From Desulfobacterales bacterium (lineage in GTDB: Bacteria > Desulfobacterota > Desulfobacteria > Desulfobacterales > UBA5852): a stretch of DNA of 14,563 bases. Location of the stretch: NCBI GenBank assembly GCA_016735415.1, contig JAERRP010000476.1, positions 1 to 14,563 of the forward strand. Reading direction: 5' to 3'. The translations under genes were made by a program, and so were the position numbers. Below the pieces are notes generated by a model. The model made no database searches and was not told the origin of the DNA. It saw only the letters and a program-made list of their open reading frames with translations. Of the stretch, positions 1 through 6,433 are shown piece after piece. Each line of letters starts with the position of its first letter. The first letter of the stretch is position 1.

Positions 1-353
1 CTGGTAAGGACGGTGACAGCCAGTACTTTTACCTCGTTTTTTTCAGCCACGGCAGCTTCAATTATCGGTTTATTGCCGTGAACCGTAACAAAAGTAACGT
101 TTTTACCCTTAAGCTGTTTTATGATCAGACCAACCGTTTCAGGGATATCAAAAATTTTCAGATCGACCATAACCTTGTTGCCCCGACCAGTGATATAGTC
201 AATTACCGGCCACCATCCGGCCAGGAATAACTGCATGCCGACCTTAAAAAATTTAATGTGGTTATCCAGCTTCTCGACCCATCTTTTAGCCTCTTCTGCA
301 TCAGAAAAATCCAAAGCAAAAATTATCCGTTCGTTTAAAGGAATGTTTTTCAT
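1..353 (-). CDS. pyrF: Orotidine 5'-phosphate decarboxylase, 5' part only (runs off the left edge)
   Basis: Reading leftward from the ATG at 351-353 gives 117 codons with no stop before the window edge, so the C-terminal half is missing. PyrF decarboxylates OMP to UMP, the last step of de novo pyrimidine synthesis, in the cytosol. The N-terminal half is diagnostic: D15 in FALDF, K37 in the KVGMQLF segment, and the catalytic D64-x-K66-x-x-D69 in VDLKIFDIPETV. These spacings match the Asp22/Lys44/Asp71/Lys73/Asp76 layout of the E. coli enzyme exactly. HG at 92-93 (VTVHG) is a further family signature. The base composition is AT-leaning (23 of 60 bases are G/C at 121-180), unlike the GC-rich right part of the window. 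The Shine-Dalgarno is weak (AGAG-type). Assignment is firm; integrity of the rest cannot be judged. Confidence 0.93.
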   Translation of the reverse strand, partial: MKNIPLNERIIFALDFSDAEEAKRWVEKLDNHIKFFKVGMQLFLAGWWPVIDYITGRGNKVMVDLKIFDIPETVGLIIKQLKGKNVTFVTVHGNKPIIEAAVAEKNEVKVLAVTVLT

Positions 354-630
354 AGCTTAAGCATCTCTTTTATTTTTCATGAGTTGTAATAGTTTCAAGT
401 AGTTCGTCGGAATGCTGGTATATGTCTATACTTAATTAATTAAATTTCCCCAAGGCTTTTTGGGCGAGTCCTTGGTTGATTTTATTGTTTGGCATAATTA
501 ACTAAAGTTGTGTATGATCTCCACAATAATATCAAAACAGCTTGCAAACTTCTTATGAGCCAGGCAGACATAAAACTCATAAAAAAAGGAGTTGAAAGAT
601 AACCGTATTAAATACTTTGATTAATATTGA
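354..630. other. AT-rich intergenic stretch without a recognisable gene
   Basis: This 277-nt stretch separates the pyrF start from the 3' end of tRNA-Thr. No ORF of credible length or quality is seen. It holds a small hairpin CCCCAA/TTGGG-type (448-464) that competes with a CCAAGG/CCTTGG pairing downstream. A 5-bp stem (AACTC/GAGTT) with a T-run in its loop lies near 575-595 and might weakly terminate the tRNA-Thr transcript. Neither is strong enough to call. Confidence 0.6.
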
Positions 631-703
631 AGCCGATGTGCGGAATTGAACCGCAGACCTGCTGATTACGAATCAGCTGCTCTACCAACTGAGCTACATC
701 GGC
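631..703 (-). tRNA. tRNA-Thr, anticodon CGT
   Basis: The reverse complement folds as a full cloverleaf: acceptor GCCGATG/CATCGGC, D-stem GCTC/GAGC with AGTTGGTA loop, anticodon stem GCTGA/TCAGC enclosing TTCGTAA (anticodon CGT, codon ACG), and T-stem TGCGG/CCGCA around TTCAATT. The sequence closely resembles the E. coli tRNA-Thr(CGT). The discriminator base is T at the 3' end (position 631). CCA is not encoded, so it must be added by CCA-adding enzyme, in contrast to the tRNA-Leu 1.2 kb away. It stands alone, leftward, with AT-rich flanks. Confidence 0.96.
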
Positions 704-820
704 CCAAAAAAATAAATTAAAAATATAGGTTTGGTTCTAATTTCGGCCACATACTGAGCTATTGACATTTGATGGCCAATGTTCTGGTCACCTTTAAAAA
801 TATATCACGCATAAAATCCA

Positions 821-1879
821 ATGGTCAAGATAAAAAATATGCTTAATAAATTTATAATTAAACGGTTAATTGCATTCATTCTATTGTTTTTTACCTTTTC
901 GATCTCAGTTGAGGCAAGAACATTTAAAGTAGCCAGCTATAATGTTGAGAATCTTTTTGATCTAAAAAGAGATGGAACGGAATATTCAACATATATACCT
1001 GATAGCCATTCCGGATGGAACAGGGTGATGCTTGATAAAAAAATATCAAACCTTGCACGGGTCATTAAGGGGCTGAATGCCGAGGTGGTGGCATTGCAGG
1101 AAATTGAATCAAAAAACGCACTGATTTTGCTGGTTAAAAAATTGAAAAGTAATGCTGTTAATTACCCATACTATCAAATAACAACAGCAAAGCCGACTGC
1201 GGTTAAATGTGCGATTATTTCAAAATTTCCAATTATAAATAAAAAAGAGATAAAAGTGGACGATGAGTCTGCCAGAAATATTTTACAAATTACTCTCAAT
1301 ATAGACGGAGTGCCATTAATTGTTTTCGTGAATCACTGGAAATCAAGAAGAGGCCCCGAAAGCTGCAGGATTAAATATGCAAAGGCTCTTAAAAAAGAAA
1401 TTGATAAACTGCCGGATGATTCCGACTTCATCCTTACAGGCGATTTTAATTCAGGCTATAATGAATACAAAACTATTAAATATTCAGACAGGTTAAACGA
1501 TACAGGGGGGATAACCGGAATAAATCATATCCTTATGACTATTAAAGGTTCCAGGATGATTAATGAGGATTTTTTAATAAAACAAAAAGGGAATGAATAT
1601 CTTTACAACCTCTGGCTTGAGCTTGGCAAGGGTAGGCGCTGGTCGTATCTTTTTTTTGGCAAAAAGAGAAGTCTGGATAATATGATAATATCAAAAGGAC
1701 TGTATGACAATAAAGGTATATCCTATGTAAACAATTCGTTTGACAAATTTTCGCCTAAGTATCTGTTCTATAAAAAGGGTATTTATCGCTGGCAAATATC
1801 CAAAAGAGGAAAGGGGCGGCATCTTGGCAAAGGTTATTCTGACCATATTCCTGTATTTGCATTATTTTCAACAAAATAA
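821..1879 (+). CDS. Secreted endonuclease/exonuclease/phosphatase (EEP) superfamily protein
   Basis: 352 aa. Residues 1-32 form a signal peptide: basic start, hydrophobic core around LIAFILLFFTFSIS, cleavage likely after VEA. This implies a periplasmic or secreted product. The EEP fold motifs occur in order: SYNVENLF (N41), ALQEIES (E94, metal ligand), NHWKSRRGP (H172), GDFNSGYNE (D208, N210) and YSDHIPVFALF (D341-H342). The family is Mg2+-dependent phosphoesterases that cleave DNA, RNA, phospholipid or inositol phosphates; the substrate here cannot be told. The gene is strikingly AT-rich (14 of 60 bases G/C at 1201-1260) and sits alone, rightward, between two leftward tRNA genes, so acquisition by transfer is possible. 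No clear Shine-Dalgarno precedes the ATG; a second in-frame ATG seven codons in is an alternative start. It ends convergently against the secG/tRNA-Leu terminator. Confidence 0.85.
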   Translation: MVKIKNMLNKFIIKRLIAFILLFFTFSISVEARTFKVASYNVENLFDLKRDGTEYSTYIPDSHSGWNRVMLDKKISNLARVIKGLNAEVVALQEIESKNALILLVKKLKSNAVNYPYYQITTAKPTAVKCAIISKFPIINKKEIKVDDESARNILQITLNIDGVPLIVFVNHWKSRRGPESCRIKYAKALKKEIDKLPDDSDFILTGDFNSGYNEYKTIKYSDRLNDTGGITGINHILMTIKGSRMINEDFLIKQKGNEYLYNLWLELGKGRRWSYLFFGKKRSLDNMIISKGLYDNKGISYVNNSFDKFSPKYLFYKKGIYRWQISKRGKGRHLGKGYSDHIPVFALFSTK

Positions 1880-1911
1880 AAAAAAGCCACAACTTTTTGA
1901 AGTTGTGGCTT
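1878..1911 (-). terminator. Rho-independent terminator after secG/tRNA-Leu
   Basis: A perfect 12-bp stem (1884-1895 paired with 1900-1911, AAGCCACAACTT and its complement) with a 4-nt loop. Read leftward it is followed by a run of eight T residues, the canonical intrinsic-terminator form, so it ends the long leftward operon after tRNA-Leu. Read rightward the stem is followed only by TAAAATAATT, but its A-rich front and position directly behind the nuclease stop codon mean it may also act weakly on that gene. Confidence 0.88.
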
Positions 1912-1933
1912 AAAATAATTAAAACTAAATAAA

Positions 1934-2020
1934 TGGTGCCGAAGGCCGGACTTGAACCGGCACGGGCGTAGCCCACTACCCCCTCAAGATAGCGTGTCTA
2001 CCAAATTCCACCACTTCGGC
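1934..2020 (-). tRNA. tRNA-Leu, anticodon GAG, CCA encoded
   Basis: The reverse complement gives a class II tRNA: acceptor GCCGAAG/CTTCGGC, anticodon stem CTATC/GGTAG with loop TTGAGGG (anticodon GAG, codons CTC/CTT), a long variable arm around GTGGGCTACGCCC, T-arm GCCGG TTCAAGT CCGGC, discriminator A and encoded CCA. It follows secG by 21 nt on the same strand. The same pairing, secG then tRNA-Leu(GAG), is known in E. coli (secG-leuU), which supports both calls. It is also the point where base composition changes sharply. Confidence 0.96.
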
Positions 2021-2041
2021 ACAAAAGCGTGTGTTGTACGT

Positions 2042-2404
2042 CTATTTGTTTTCGGCCGGGGCTGAGGGGGCCGCCGGGGTTTGGGTGCCCGCGCTGCCGG
2101 TACCTGCTTCGGGCGTCGCCGGGGCCGATTGTTCCACCGGGACCGGGGCGCCGTCCATTAGGGATTTGCTGGTTTGCCCGCCGGACATATAAGCCAGGGT
2201 CAGGGACGTCAGCATGAAGATGACGGCCACCACCGTGGTGGCCTTGCCCAGGAACGTACTGGCGCCGGTACTGCCGAAGAGGGTCTGGCTGGAGCCGCCC
2301 CCGAAAGCGGCGCCCATGTCGGCGCCTTTGCCGGTCTGCAGAAGAACGATCATGATCAGTGCGATACAGACGAGAATGTGCAATCCAATAACGAGAACAG
2401 ACAT
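2042..2404 (-). CDS. secG: Preprotein translocase subunit SecG
   Basis: 120 aa. SecG is the small inner-membrane subunit of SecYEG that assists SecA-driven protein export. Two transmembrane helices are visible (about residues 3-22 and 52-73), joined by the family's conserved loop LLQTGKGADMGAAFGGGSSQ and TLFGS (21-45). Residues 85-120 form an Ala/Pro/Gly-rich, low-complexity cytoplasmic or periplasmic tail, common in proteobacterial SecG and longer than the minimal subunit. It begins 18 nt after tpiA and precedes tRNA-Leu, so it is the last protein gene of the leftward unit. The Shine-Dalgarno is poor, which suggests translation partly depends on tpiA upstream. Confidence 0.95.
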   Translation of the reverse strand: MSVLVIGLHILVCIALIMIVLLQTGKGADMGAAFGGGSSQTLFGSTGASTFLGKATTVVAVIFMLTSLTLAYMSGGQTSKSLMDGAPVPVEQSAPATPEAGTGSAGTQTPAAPSAPAENK

Positions 2405-2422
2405 AATTTTTTCGATTCGTTC

Positions 2423-3184
2423 TTAATCACCCAACTTAACGATTTGAGCGAAAGTTTCCGGTTCCAGACTGGCGCCGCCGACGAGGGCGCCGTCAATATC
2501 GTTCATGCGCATCAAATCGGCGATGTTGTTCGGTTTAACACTGCCGCCGTAAAGGATTCGCGTCGCTTCGGCGACCTGTTCGTCATAAAACTTTCGAAGC
2601 AGGTCGCGAATGAAGGCATGGACTTCCTGAGCCTGGTCCCGGGTTGCGGTTTTACCGGTGCCGATGGCCCATACGGGCTCATAGGCAACAACCAGATCAC
2701 CGGGCTTCTGTAAAGACACGTTTTCTAAACCTAATCGAACCTGTTTGTCAAGCACGGAAAAGGTCTGGCCGGCTTCGCGTTCCGCTTCAGTTTCACCGAT
2801 GCAGAGCACCGGTGCTAAGCCCGCGGCAAGGGCCGCCAGGACCTTGCGATTGACATCCTGATCGGTTTCGCCGAACAAATGGCGCCGTTCCGAGTGGCCG
2901 ATGATCGCATAGCGGCATCCGGCGGCCTTGATCATGCCGGGGGCGATTTCGCCGGTAAAGGCGCCTTCGGATTCCCAATGAAGATTCTGGGCCCCCAGGG
3001 CAATGGACGATCCCTGGAGGGCGTCGAATACCGACCCCAGAGCCGTGAAGGGGGGGGCGATCATGACATCCACGCCGGAAATCCCGGCGATCAGGTTATT
3101 GAGCGACCGGGCCGTTTCGGCGGCTTCGGTTCCGGTTTTATACATTTTCCAGTTTCCGGCAATGAACGGTGTGCGCGTGGTCAT
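2423..3184 (-). CDS. tpiA: Triose-phosphate isomerase
   Basis: 253 aa, normal length for the family. It interconverts dihydroxyacetone phosphate and glyceraldehyde 3-phosphate. The catalytic set is complete: GNWKMYKT with K13, YAIIGHSERR with H97, VAYEPVWAIGTG with E169, the flexible phosphate-gripping loop 6 (PVWAIGTGKTA, 170-180), and the C-terminal LYGGSV (211-216) and GALVGGASL (232-240) phosphate-binding segments. A good Shine-Dalgarno (AGGAG) precedes the ATG. It lies 50 nt downstream of gap and 18 nt upstream of secG on the same strand. In many bacteria gap-pgk-tpiA are contiguous; here pgk is absent from between the two. Confidence 0.97.
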   Translation of the reverse strand: MTTRTPFIAGNWKMYKTGTEAAETARSLNNLIAGISGVDVMIAPPFTALGSVFDALQGSSIALGAQNLHWESEGAFTGEIAPGMIKAAGCRYAIIGHSERRHLFGETDQDVNRKVLAALAAGLAPVLCIGETEAEREAGQTFSVLDKQVRLGLENVSLQKPGDLVVAYEPVWAIGTGKTATRDQAQEVHAFIRDLLRKFYDEQVAEATRILYGGSVKPNNIADLMRMNDIDGALVGGASLEPETFAQIVKLGD

Positions 3185-3234
3185 GGCGGTACTCCTCTCC
3201 TTGGGGGTCTAAACTTCAGCTTGCGGGCAGGCGG

Positions 3235-4239
3235 CTATAGTTGGGCTCCGAGCATCGCAGCCAGGTCCACCATGCGGTTGGAGTAGCCCGTTTCATTGTC
3301 GTACCATGACAGGACCTTGACCATGTTATCGATGACATCGGTGGTCAGCGCATCCACGGTGGAAGAGAGTGGACAGCCGTTGTAATCGGTGGATACGAGC
3401 GGCGTTTCGCTGTAGCCCATAATACCGGCCAGGGTCGATTCAGAAGCCGCTTTGAGCGCTTCGTTGACGTCCGACACAGTAATGCCGGCTTTTTCCACCG
3501 TGACGACGACATCGACGATCGACACGTTGGGTGTCGGCACCCGTACGGCCAGACCGTTCAATTTGCCGGCCAGCTCGGGGATCACAAGGGCGACGGCGCG
3601 GGCGGCGCCGGTGGTGGTCGGAATCATCGAAAGGGCGGCGGCCCTGGCACGGCGCAGGTCCTTGTGCGGGAAATCGAGCAAGCGCTGGTCGCCGGTATAG
3701 GCGTGAATCGTGGTCATCAGCCCGCTGCGGATGCCGAAGTTTTCCAATAACACCTTGGCCACGGGTGCCAGACAGTTGGTGGTGCAGGAGGCGTTGGAAA
3801 TGATGTGGTGCTGGCGGGGATCGTACTGGCTGGAATTGACCCCCATGACGATGGTGGCGTCCGGGTCGCTGGCGGGTGCCGAAATAATGACCTTGCGGGC
3901 GCCCGCACTGAGATGTTGGGCAGCGTTTTCACGGTCGCGGAACAGGCCGGTGCATTCCATGGCAATATCGACCCCGTGGTTTTTCCAGGGCAGCTGATCC
4001 GGGTTCTTGATGGCGGTCACCGGGATCAGGGTGCCGTTGACCTTGATGCCGTTCTCGGTGGGTTCGACTTCCGCATCCAGTTTGCCGTGAACCGAATCAT
4101 AGGCCAGCAAATGGGCCATAGTGGCCGGGTCCGTCAAATCATTGATGGCCACGACCTGGATGTCAGGGTGTGTCAGGGCGGCCCGGAAGACGACCCGGCC
4201 GATTCTGCCGAAACCGTTGATTGCTATTTTAACGCTCAT
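3235..4239 (-). CDS. gap: Glyceraldehyde-3-phosphate dehydrogenase, type I (NAD-type)
   Basis: 334 aa, full length. It oxidatively phosphorylates glyceraldehyde 3-phosphate to 1,3-bisphosphoglycerate. The Rossmann fingerprint NGFGRIGR is at 8-15. The acidic D34 after beta-2 (AINDLTD) favours NAD over NADP. The active-site segment SNASCTTNCLAP carries C152, and TTIHAYTGDQRLLDFPH carries H179. The C-terminal SWYDNETGYSNRMVDL (311-326) is also canonical. An excellent Shine-Dalgarno (AAGGAG, 6-7 nt from ATG) is present. The ATG overlaps the rimI reading-frame stop (ATGA), so translation may be coupled to rimI. tpiA follows after 50 nt. Confidence 0.97.
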   Translation of the reverse strand: MSVKIAINGFGRIGRVVFRAALTHPDIQVVAINDLTDPATMAHLLAYDSVHGKLDAEVEPTENGIKVNGTLIPVTAIKNPDQLPWKNHGVDIAMECTGLFRDRENAAQHLSAGARKVIISAPASDPDATIVMGVNSSQYDPRQHHIISNASCTTNCLAPVAKVLLENFGIRSGLMTTIHAYTGDQRLLDFPHKDLRRARAAALSMIPTTTGAARAVALVIPELAGKLNGLAVRVPTPNVSIVDVVVTVEKAGITVSDVNEALKAASESTLAGIMGYSETPLVSTDYNGCPLSSTVDALTTDVIDNMVKVLSWYDNETGYSNRMVDLAAMLGAQL

Positions 4240-4706
4240 AGTATCTCCTTAAGGTTTTTGGCCATGACCAGGGCGTCTTCCCCGGCTGGCAGGTAGTAAC
4301 ATTTCCGTTCGCCGTTTGTTTCGAAACCCAGGCGGGCATAGAGGCCGAAAGCGGCCGAATTGGATCATCGAACTTCGAGGATGGCGCGCGCGCAGCCTTC
4401 ACGAGCAGTTTGTGCGAGGGCCTGGGTGGCCAACCGGGACGCCAAGCCCTGACGGCGCTGTTCGGGCGCCACGGCCAGTTTCACGATGCGGATCTGGTCC
4501 ATCCGGATGCGAAGAAAAATATAGGCCCCCACGTCAAGCGGGGCCAAGCGATCCTCAGGCTTCAGAATAAAAGCCCGGGCGTCCGGATTCGCCAGTTCGT
4601 CCTTGATGGCTGATCGCTCCCAGGGTTGTGCAAATGACTGGACTTCCATCGTGGTAACGGTATCCAGATCTTCAGGGCAAAACGGCAGGAATAACCATGG
4701 GTTCAA
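4236..4706 (-). pseudogene. rimI: Ribosomal-protein-alanine N-acetyltransferase RimI, interrupted by an in-frame TGA
   Basis: RimI-type GNAT proteins acetylate the N-terminal alanine of ribosomal protein S18. The frame opens at TTG (4704-4706), one base after the EIIA stop, and gives 113 aa ending at a TGA (4365-4367). The N-terminal part is typical: PWERSAIKDELAN, then KLAVAPEQRRQGLASRLA, the acetyl-CoA-binding Q/RxxGxA motif at about 83-89, then LEVR. Directly after the TGA the same frame continues SNSAAFGLYARLGFETNGER and on to KCYYLPAGEDALVMAKNL, exactly the expected end of RimI, stopping in an ATGA overlap with gap. Repaired length is 156 residues, normal for the family. The stop sits where family members usually have Arg or Ala (LEVRxSN). 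The short product keeps the glutamate of LEVR (E111) but loses the catalytic-acid Tyr 12 residues on, so it should be inactive. Alternatives are a sequencing error (CGA to TGA) or UGA readthrough. Confidence 0.8.
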
Positions 4707-4707
4707 A

Positions 4708-5124
4708 TTACTGGCCCCGCTTGTTGCCTTTCAGGATTCCGCTGGCCAGCGATATGCTTCTTTTCCCAAAAGCTTCCAGGGCGACGGCCAGTGCGCTGAG
4801 TTCCTTTTCCTGGCGGGCACTGTCGGCCTTGACCAGGATCGGGAGGTTGACCCCGGAAATGACTTCAACTTTACCCTCTTCCAGAAAGGAGTAGCTCAGG
4901 TTGGAAGGGGTCCCGCCAAACATGTCCGTAAGAATAAGCACGCCTTGCTCCTGACGCACCTTCCTGATCGCACTTTCAATTCGGGACCGTAATTTTTCTG
5001 CATTTTCTTTCAGGTCAATCGATACGGCCAGGGTTGCCTCGGGTTTACTTCCCAGAATGAACTCGGCCGCCTCGATTAAAGCGGCGCCTAAATGACTGTG
5101 CGTAACGATGACTATTCCGATCAT
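4708..5124 (-). CDS. PTS mannose-family EIIA domain protein
   Basis: 138 aa if started at the ATG at 5122-5124, which has a clear Shine-Dalgarno (AGAGGA) and gives the family-typical start MIGIVIVTHSHLG. The frame stays open 16 codons further upstream, but that extension lacks a ribosome site and homology. H9 aligns with the phosphorylated His10 of E. coli ManX. LTDMFGGTPSN and the central VEVISGVNLPIL are the other EIIA-Man fold landmarks. It is a cytosolic phosphocarrier that takes phosphate from HPr. A lone EIIA-Man without EIIB/C/D next to rapZ and ptsN suggests a regulatory, not sugar-transporting, PTS; that role is inferred. A 158-nt gap precedes it and rimI starts one base after its stop. 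Confidence 0.9.
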   Translation of the reverse strand: MIGIVIVTHSHLGAALIEAAEFILGSKPEATLAVSIDLKENAEKLRSRIESAIRKVRQEQGVLILTDMFGGTPSNLSYSFLEEGKVEVISGVNLPILVKADSARQEKELSALAVALEAFGKRSISLASGILKGNKRGQ

Positions 5125-5282
5125 AAGTCCTCTTTGTATAGTGCCTAAATCAAACGATACGACGGGTCGCAATTGCCGCTTAACCTATGGTGAAGGTGCG
5201 CGTGTGAATTCTGGCCCGCTAATCGCGTCGGCGGAACAGTTTCGTAAAATGCATAACGTTAACATACTGTTTAAACACTAAA

Positions 5283-5477
5283 CTATAAGACTGGATTCAC
5301 CTTCTGCAATATGGGAAGCGTTTTTTTAGCGATGTTTCGTCCGGAGGCATAGAGGGGGCCGCTATAAAGCCATTCCCGACGATTGACAGATGTTTGCCGC
5401 CTGAGGAGGGCAGCGGCCTCCGCCTCCAGAGCTGCATTTTGAGTCGAGACCTGATCGGCGCCGGACAGCAGGGACAT
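5283..5477 (-). CDS. Small protein of unknown function, translationally coupled to rapZ
   Basis: 64 aa, not recognised. The ATG (5475-5477) shares its A with the rapZ stop codon (TAATG), a geometry that usually signals real translation by reinitiation. The sequence has an Ala/Glu-rich N-terminal helix-like stretch (NAALEAEAAALLRRQ, about 14-28), then a basic, mixed C-terminal half (REWLYSGPLYASGRNIAKKT). There is no signal peptide, no membrane segment and no cysteine. It could be a genuine small partner of RapZ/EIIA or the remnant of a longer gene; the 158-nt noncoding, locally AT-rich gap after it leaves room for decay. Overlap geometry is the main support. Confidence 0.5.
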   Translation of the reverse strand: MSLLSGADQVSTQNAALEAEAAALLRRQTSVNRREWLYSGPLYASGRNIAKKTLPILQKVNPVL

Positions 5478-6388
5478 TAATCCGAGGCGTCTTCAGGCGA
5501 AGTTTGGGGCGGCCGCGCTTTGCGCGGTTGTCGGCCGATATCGCGGTGCGTAATTTCAACATTCAGGCCCTGATTCCGTATGTGTTCAAACAGGCAGCGC
5601 GACATGGTGACCGAGCGATGGTGGCCACCGGTGCATCCCACGGCGATGGTGAGATAGGCTTTGCCCTCTTTTTCATAGAGCGGGATCAGGAAGTCCAGCA
5701 AATTAAAATAGTTTTTGATAAAAATACCGCTGTTGGGATCGTTCAGGACAAAATCCCGCACGCGTGAAGACTCGCCATCCAGGGCCTTGAGTTCGGGTTG
5801 GAAATAAGGATTGGCGAGGAAGCGTACATCGATAACCAAATCGGCACTGGGCGGCAGACCGTATTTAAAGCCGAAGGACATGACATGGATCTGCATCCGG
5901 GGAAGATCGTCGCTGCGGATCCATTCGCGAATAACGGCCTTGAGTTGATGAACCGTGAAATCCGTGCTGTCGATTATGCGTTGGGCCCTGGCGCGTAGCG
6001 GGGCCAATTCAGCTCTTTCTTTCTGAATGACTTCCGCCAGGTTGGCACCCCGGCCCATCGGATGGTAGCGCCGGGTCTGACTGTAGCGGCGCAGCAGGGC
6101 CTGGCTGCTGGCCTCCAAAAAGAAGATTTCCAGTCGATATCCGACTTCACGAAGCGCGGCAAAGACGGCCGGGTGCTGACCGATAAAATTCTTTTGGCGG
6201 ACATCCATCCCAAATGCCAGACCGGGGATTTCAGTGGTGCGCTCGAACGGCATTTCAAGGAATTTGGGCAGGAGCGCCACCGGCATGTTGTCGACGCAGT
6301 AATAGCCGGCGTCTTCCATAACGTCGATGGCCGTGCTTTTTCCCGATCCGGACAGTCCGGTGATAATGATGATTTTTGTGGGTATCAT
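5477..6388 (-). CDS. rapZ: RNase adapter protein RapZ (YvcJ family nucleotide-binding protein)
   Basis: 303 aa. RapZ senses cell-envelope precursor status: in enterobacteria it binds GlcN6P and hands the sRNA GlmZ to RNase E, controlling GlmS. Elsewhere it is known as a P-loop ATP/GTP-binding protein. The Walker A motif GLSGSGKST is at 11-19. YYCVDNMP (29-36), GMDVRQ (60-65), DVRFLANPYF (187-196) and the C-terminal-domain signature GCTGGHHRSV (251-260) are all present. The tail after HRDIGR is short and proline-rich. It follows ptsN on the same strand with a 45-nt spacer that can form hairpins right up to the ATG, and there is no convincing Shine-Dalgarno. The enterobacterial sRNA mechanism should not be assumed here. 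Confidence 0.95.
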   Translation of the reverse strand: MIPTKIIIITGLSGSGKSTAIDVMEDAGYYCVDNMPVALLPKFLEMPFERTTEIPGLAFGMDVRQKNFIGQHPAVFAALREVGYRLEIFFLEASSQALLRRYSQTRRYHPMGRGANLAEVIQKERAELAPLRARAQRIIDSTDFTVHQLKAVIREWIRSDDLPRMQIHVMSFGFKYGLPPSADLVIDVRFLANPYFQPELKALDGESSRVRDFVLNDPNSGIFIKNYFNLLDFLIPLYEKEGKAYLTIAVGCTGGHHRSVTMSRCLFEHIRNQGLNVEITHRDIGRQPRKARPPQTSPEDASD

Positions 6389-6431
6389 GGGCCTGGGGAC
6401 AATCGTGGCACCAGGCCGCAGAGGACGCGGC
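6389..6431 (-). promoter_or_regulatory. Tandem hairpins in the ptsN-rapZ spacer, abutting the rapZ start
   Basis: Two inverted repeats fill the spacer. GGCCTGG (6390-6396) pairs with CCAGGCC (6411-6417) across a 14-nt loop and ends one base from the rapZ ATG, covering where a ribosome site should be. GCCGC (6415-6419) pairs with GCGGC (6427-6431). They share bases and are mutually exclusive at GGC. No U-tract follows, so a terminator is unlikely; translational control of rapZ is an inference. Confidence 0.4.
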
Positions 6432-6433
6432 TC

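Noticed and set aside
448..476. Competing hairpins (CCCCAA/TTGGG and CCAAGG/CCTTGG) resembling an attenuator
   Set aside because: Stems are short, no U-tract or leader peptide accompanies them, and the spacing to pyrF gives no clear mechanism.
555..602. 15-codon ORF starting ATG-AGC-CAG in the pyrF/tRNA-Thr gap
   Set aside because: Too short, no Shine-Dalgarno, no recognised product.
1755..1976. 73-codon leftward ORF spanning the terminator and part of tRNA-Leu
   Set aside because: It crosses a tRNA, a terminator and the antisense of the nuclease gene; not a gene.
4335..4367. Possible SECIS element making the rimI TGA a selenocysteine codon
   Set aside because: The local hairpin is only 5 bp with a CTTT loop and lacks the G/GU apical features of bacterial SECIS; the position is not a Cys in the family. 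Kept only as an alternative in the rimI finding.
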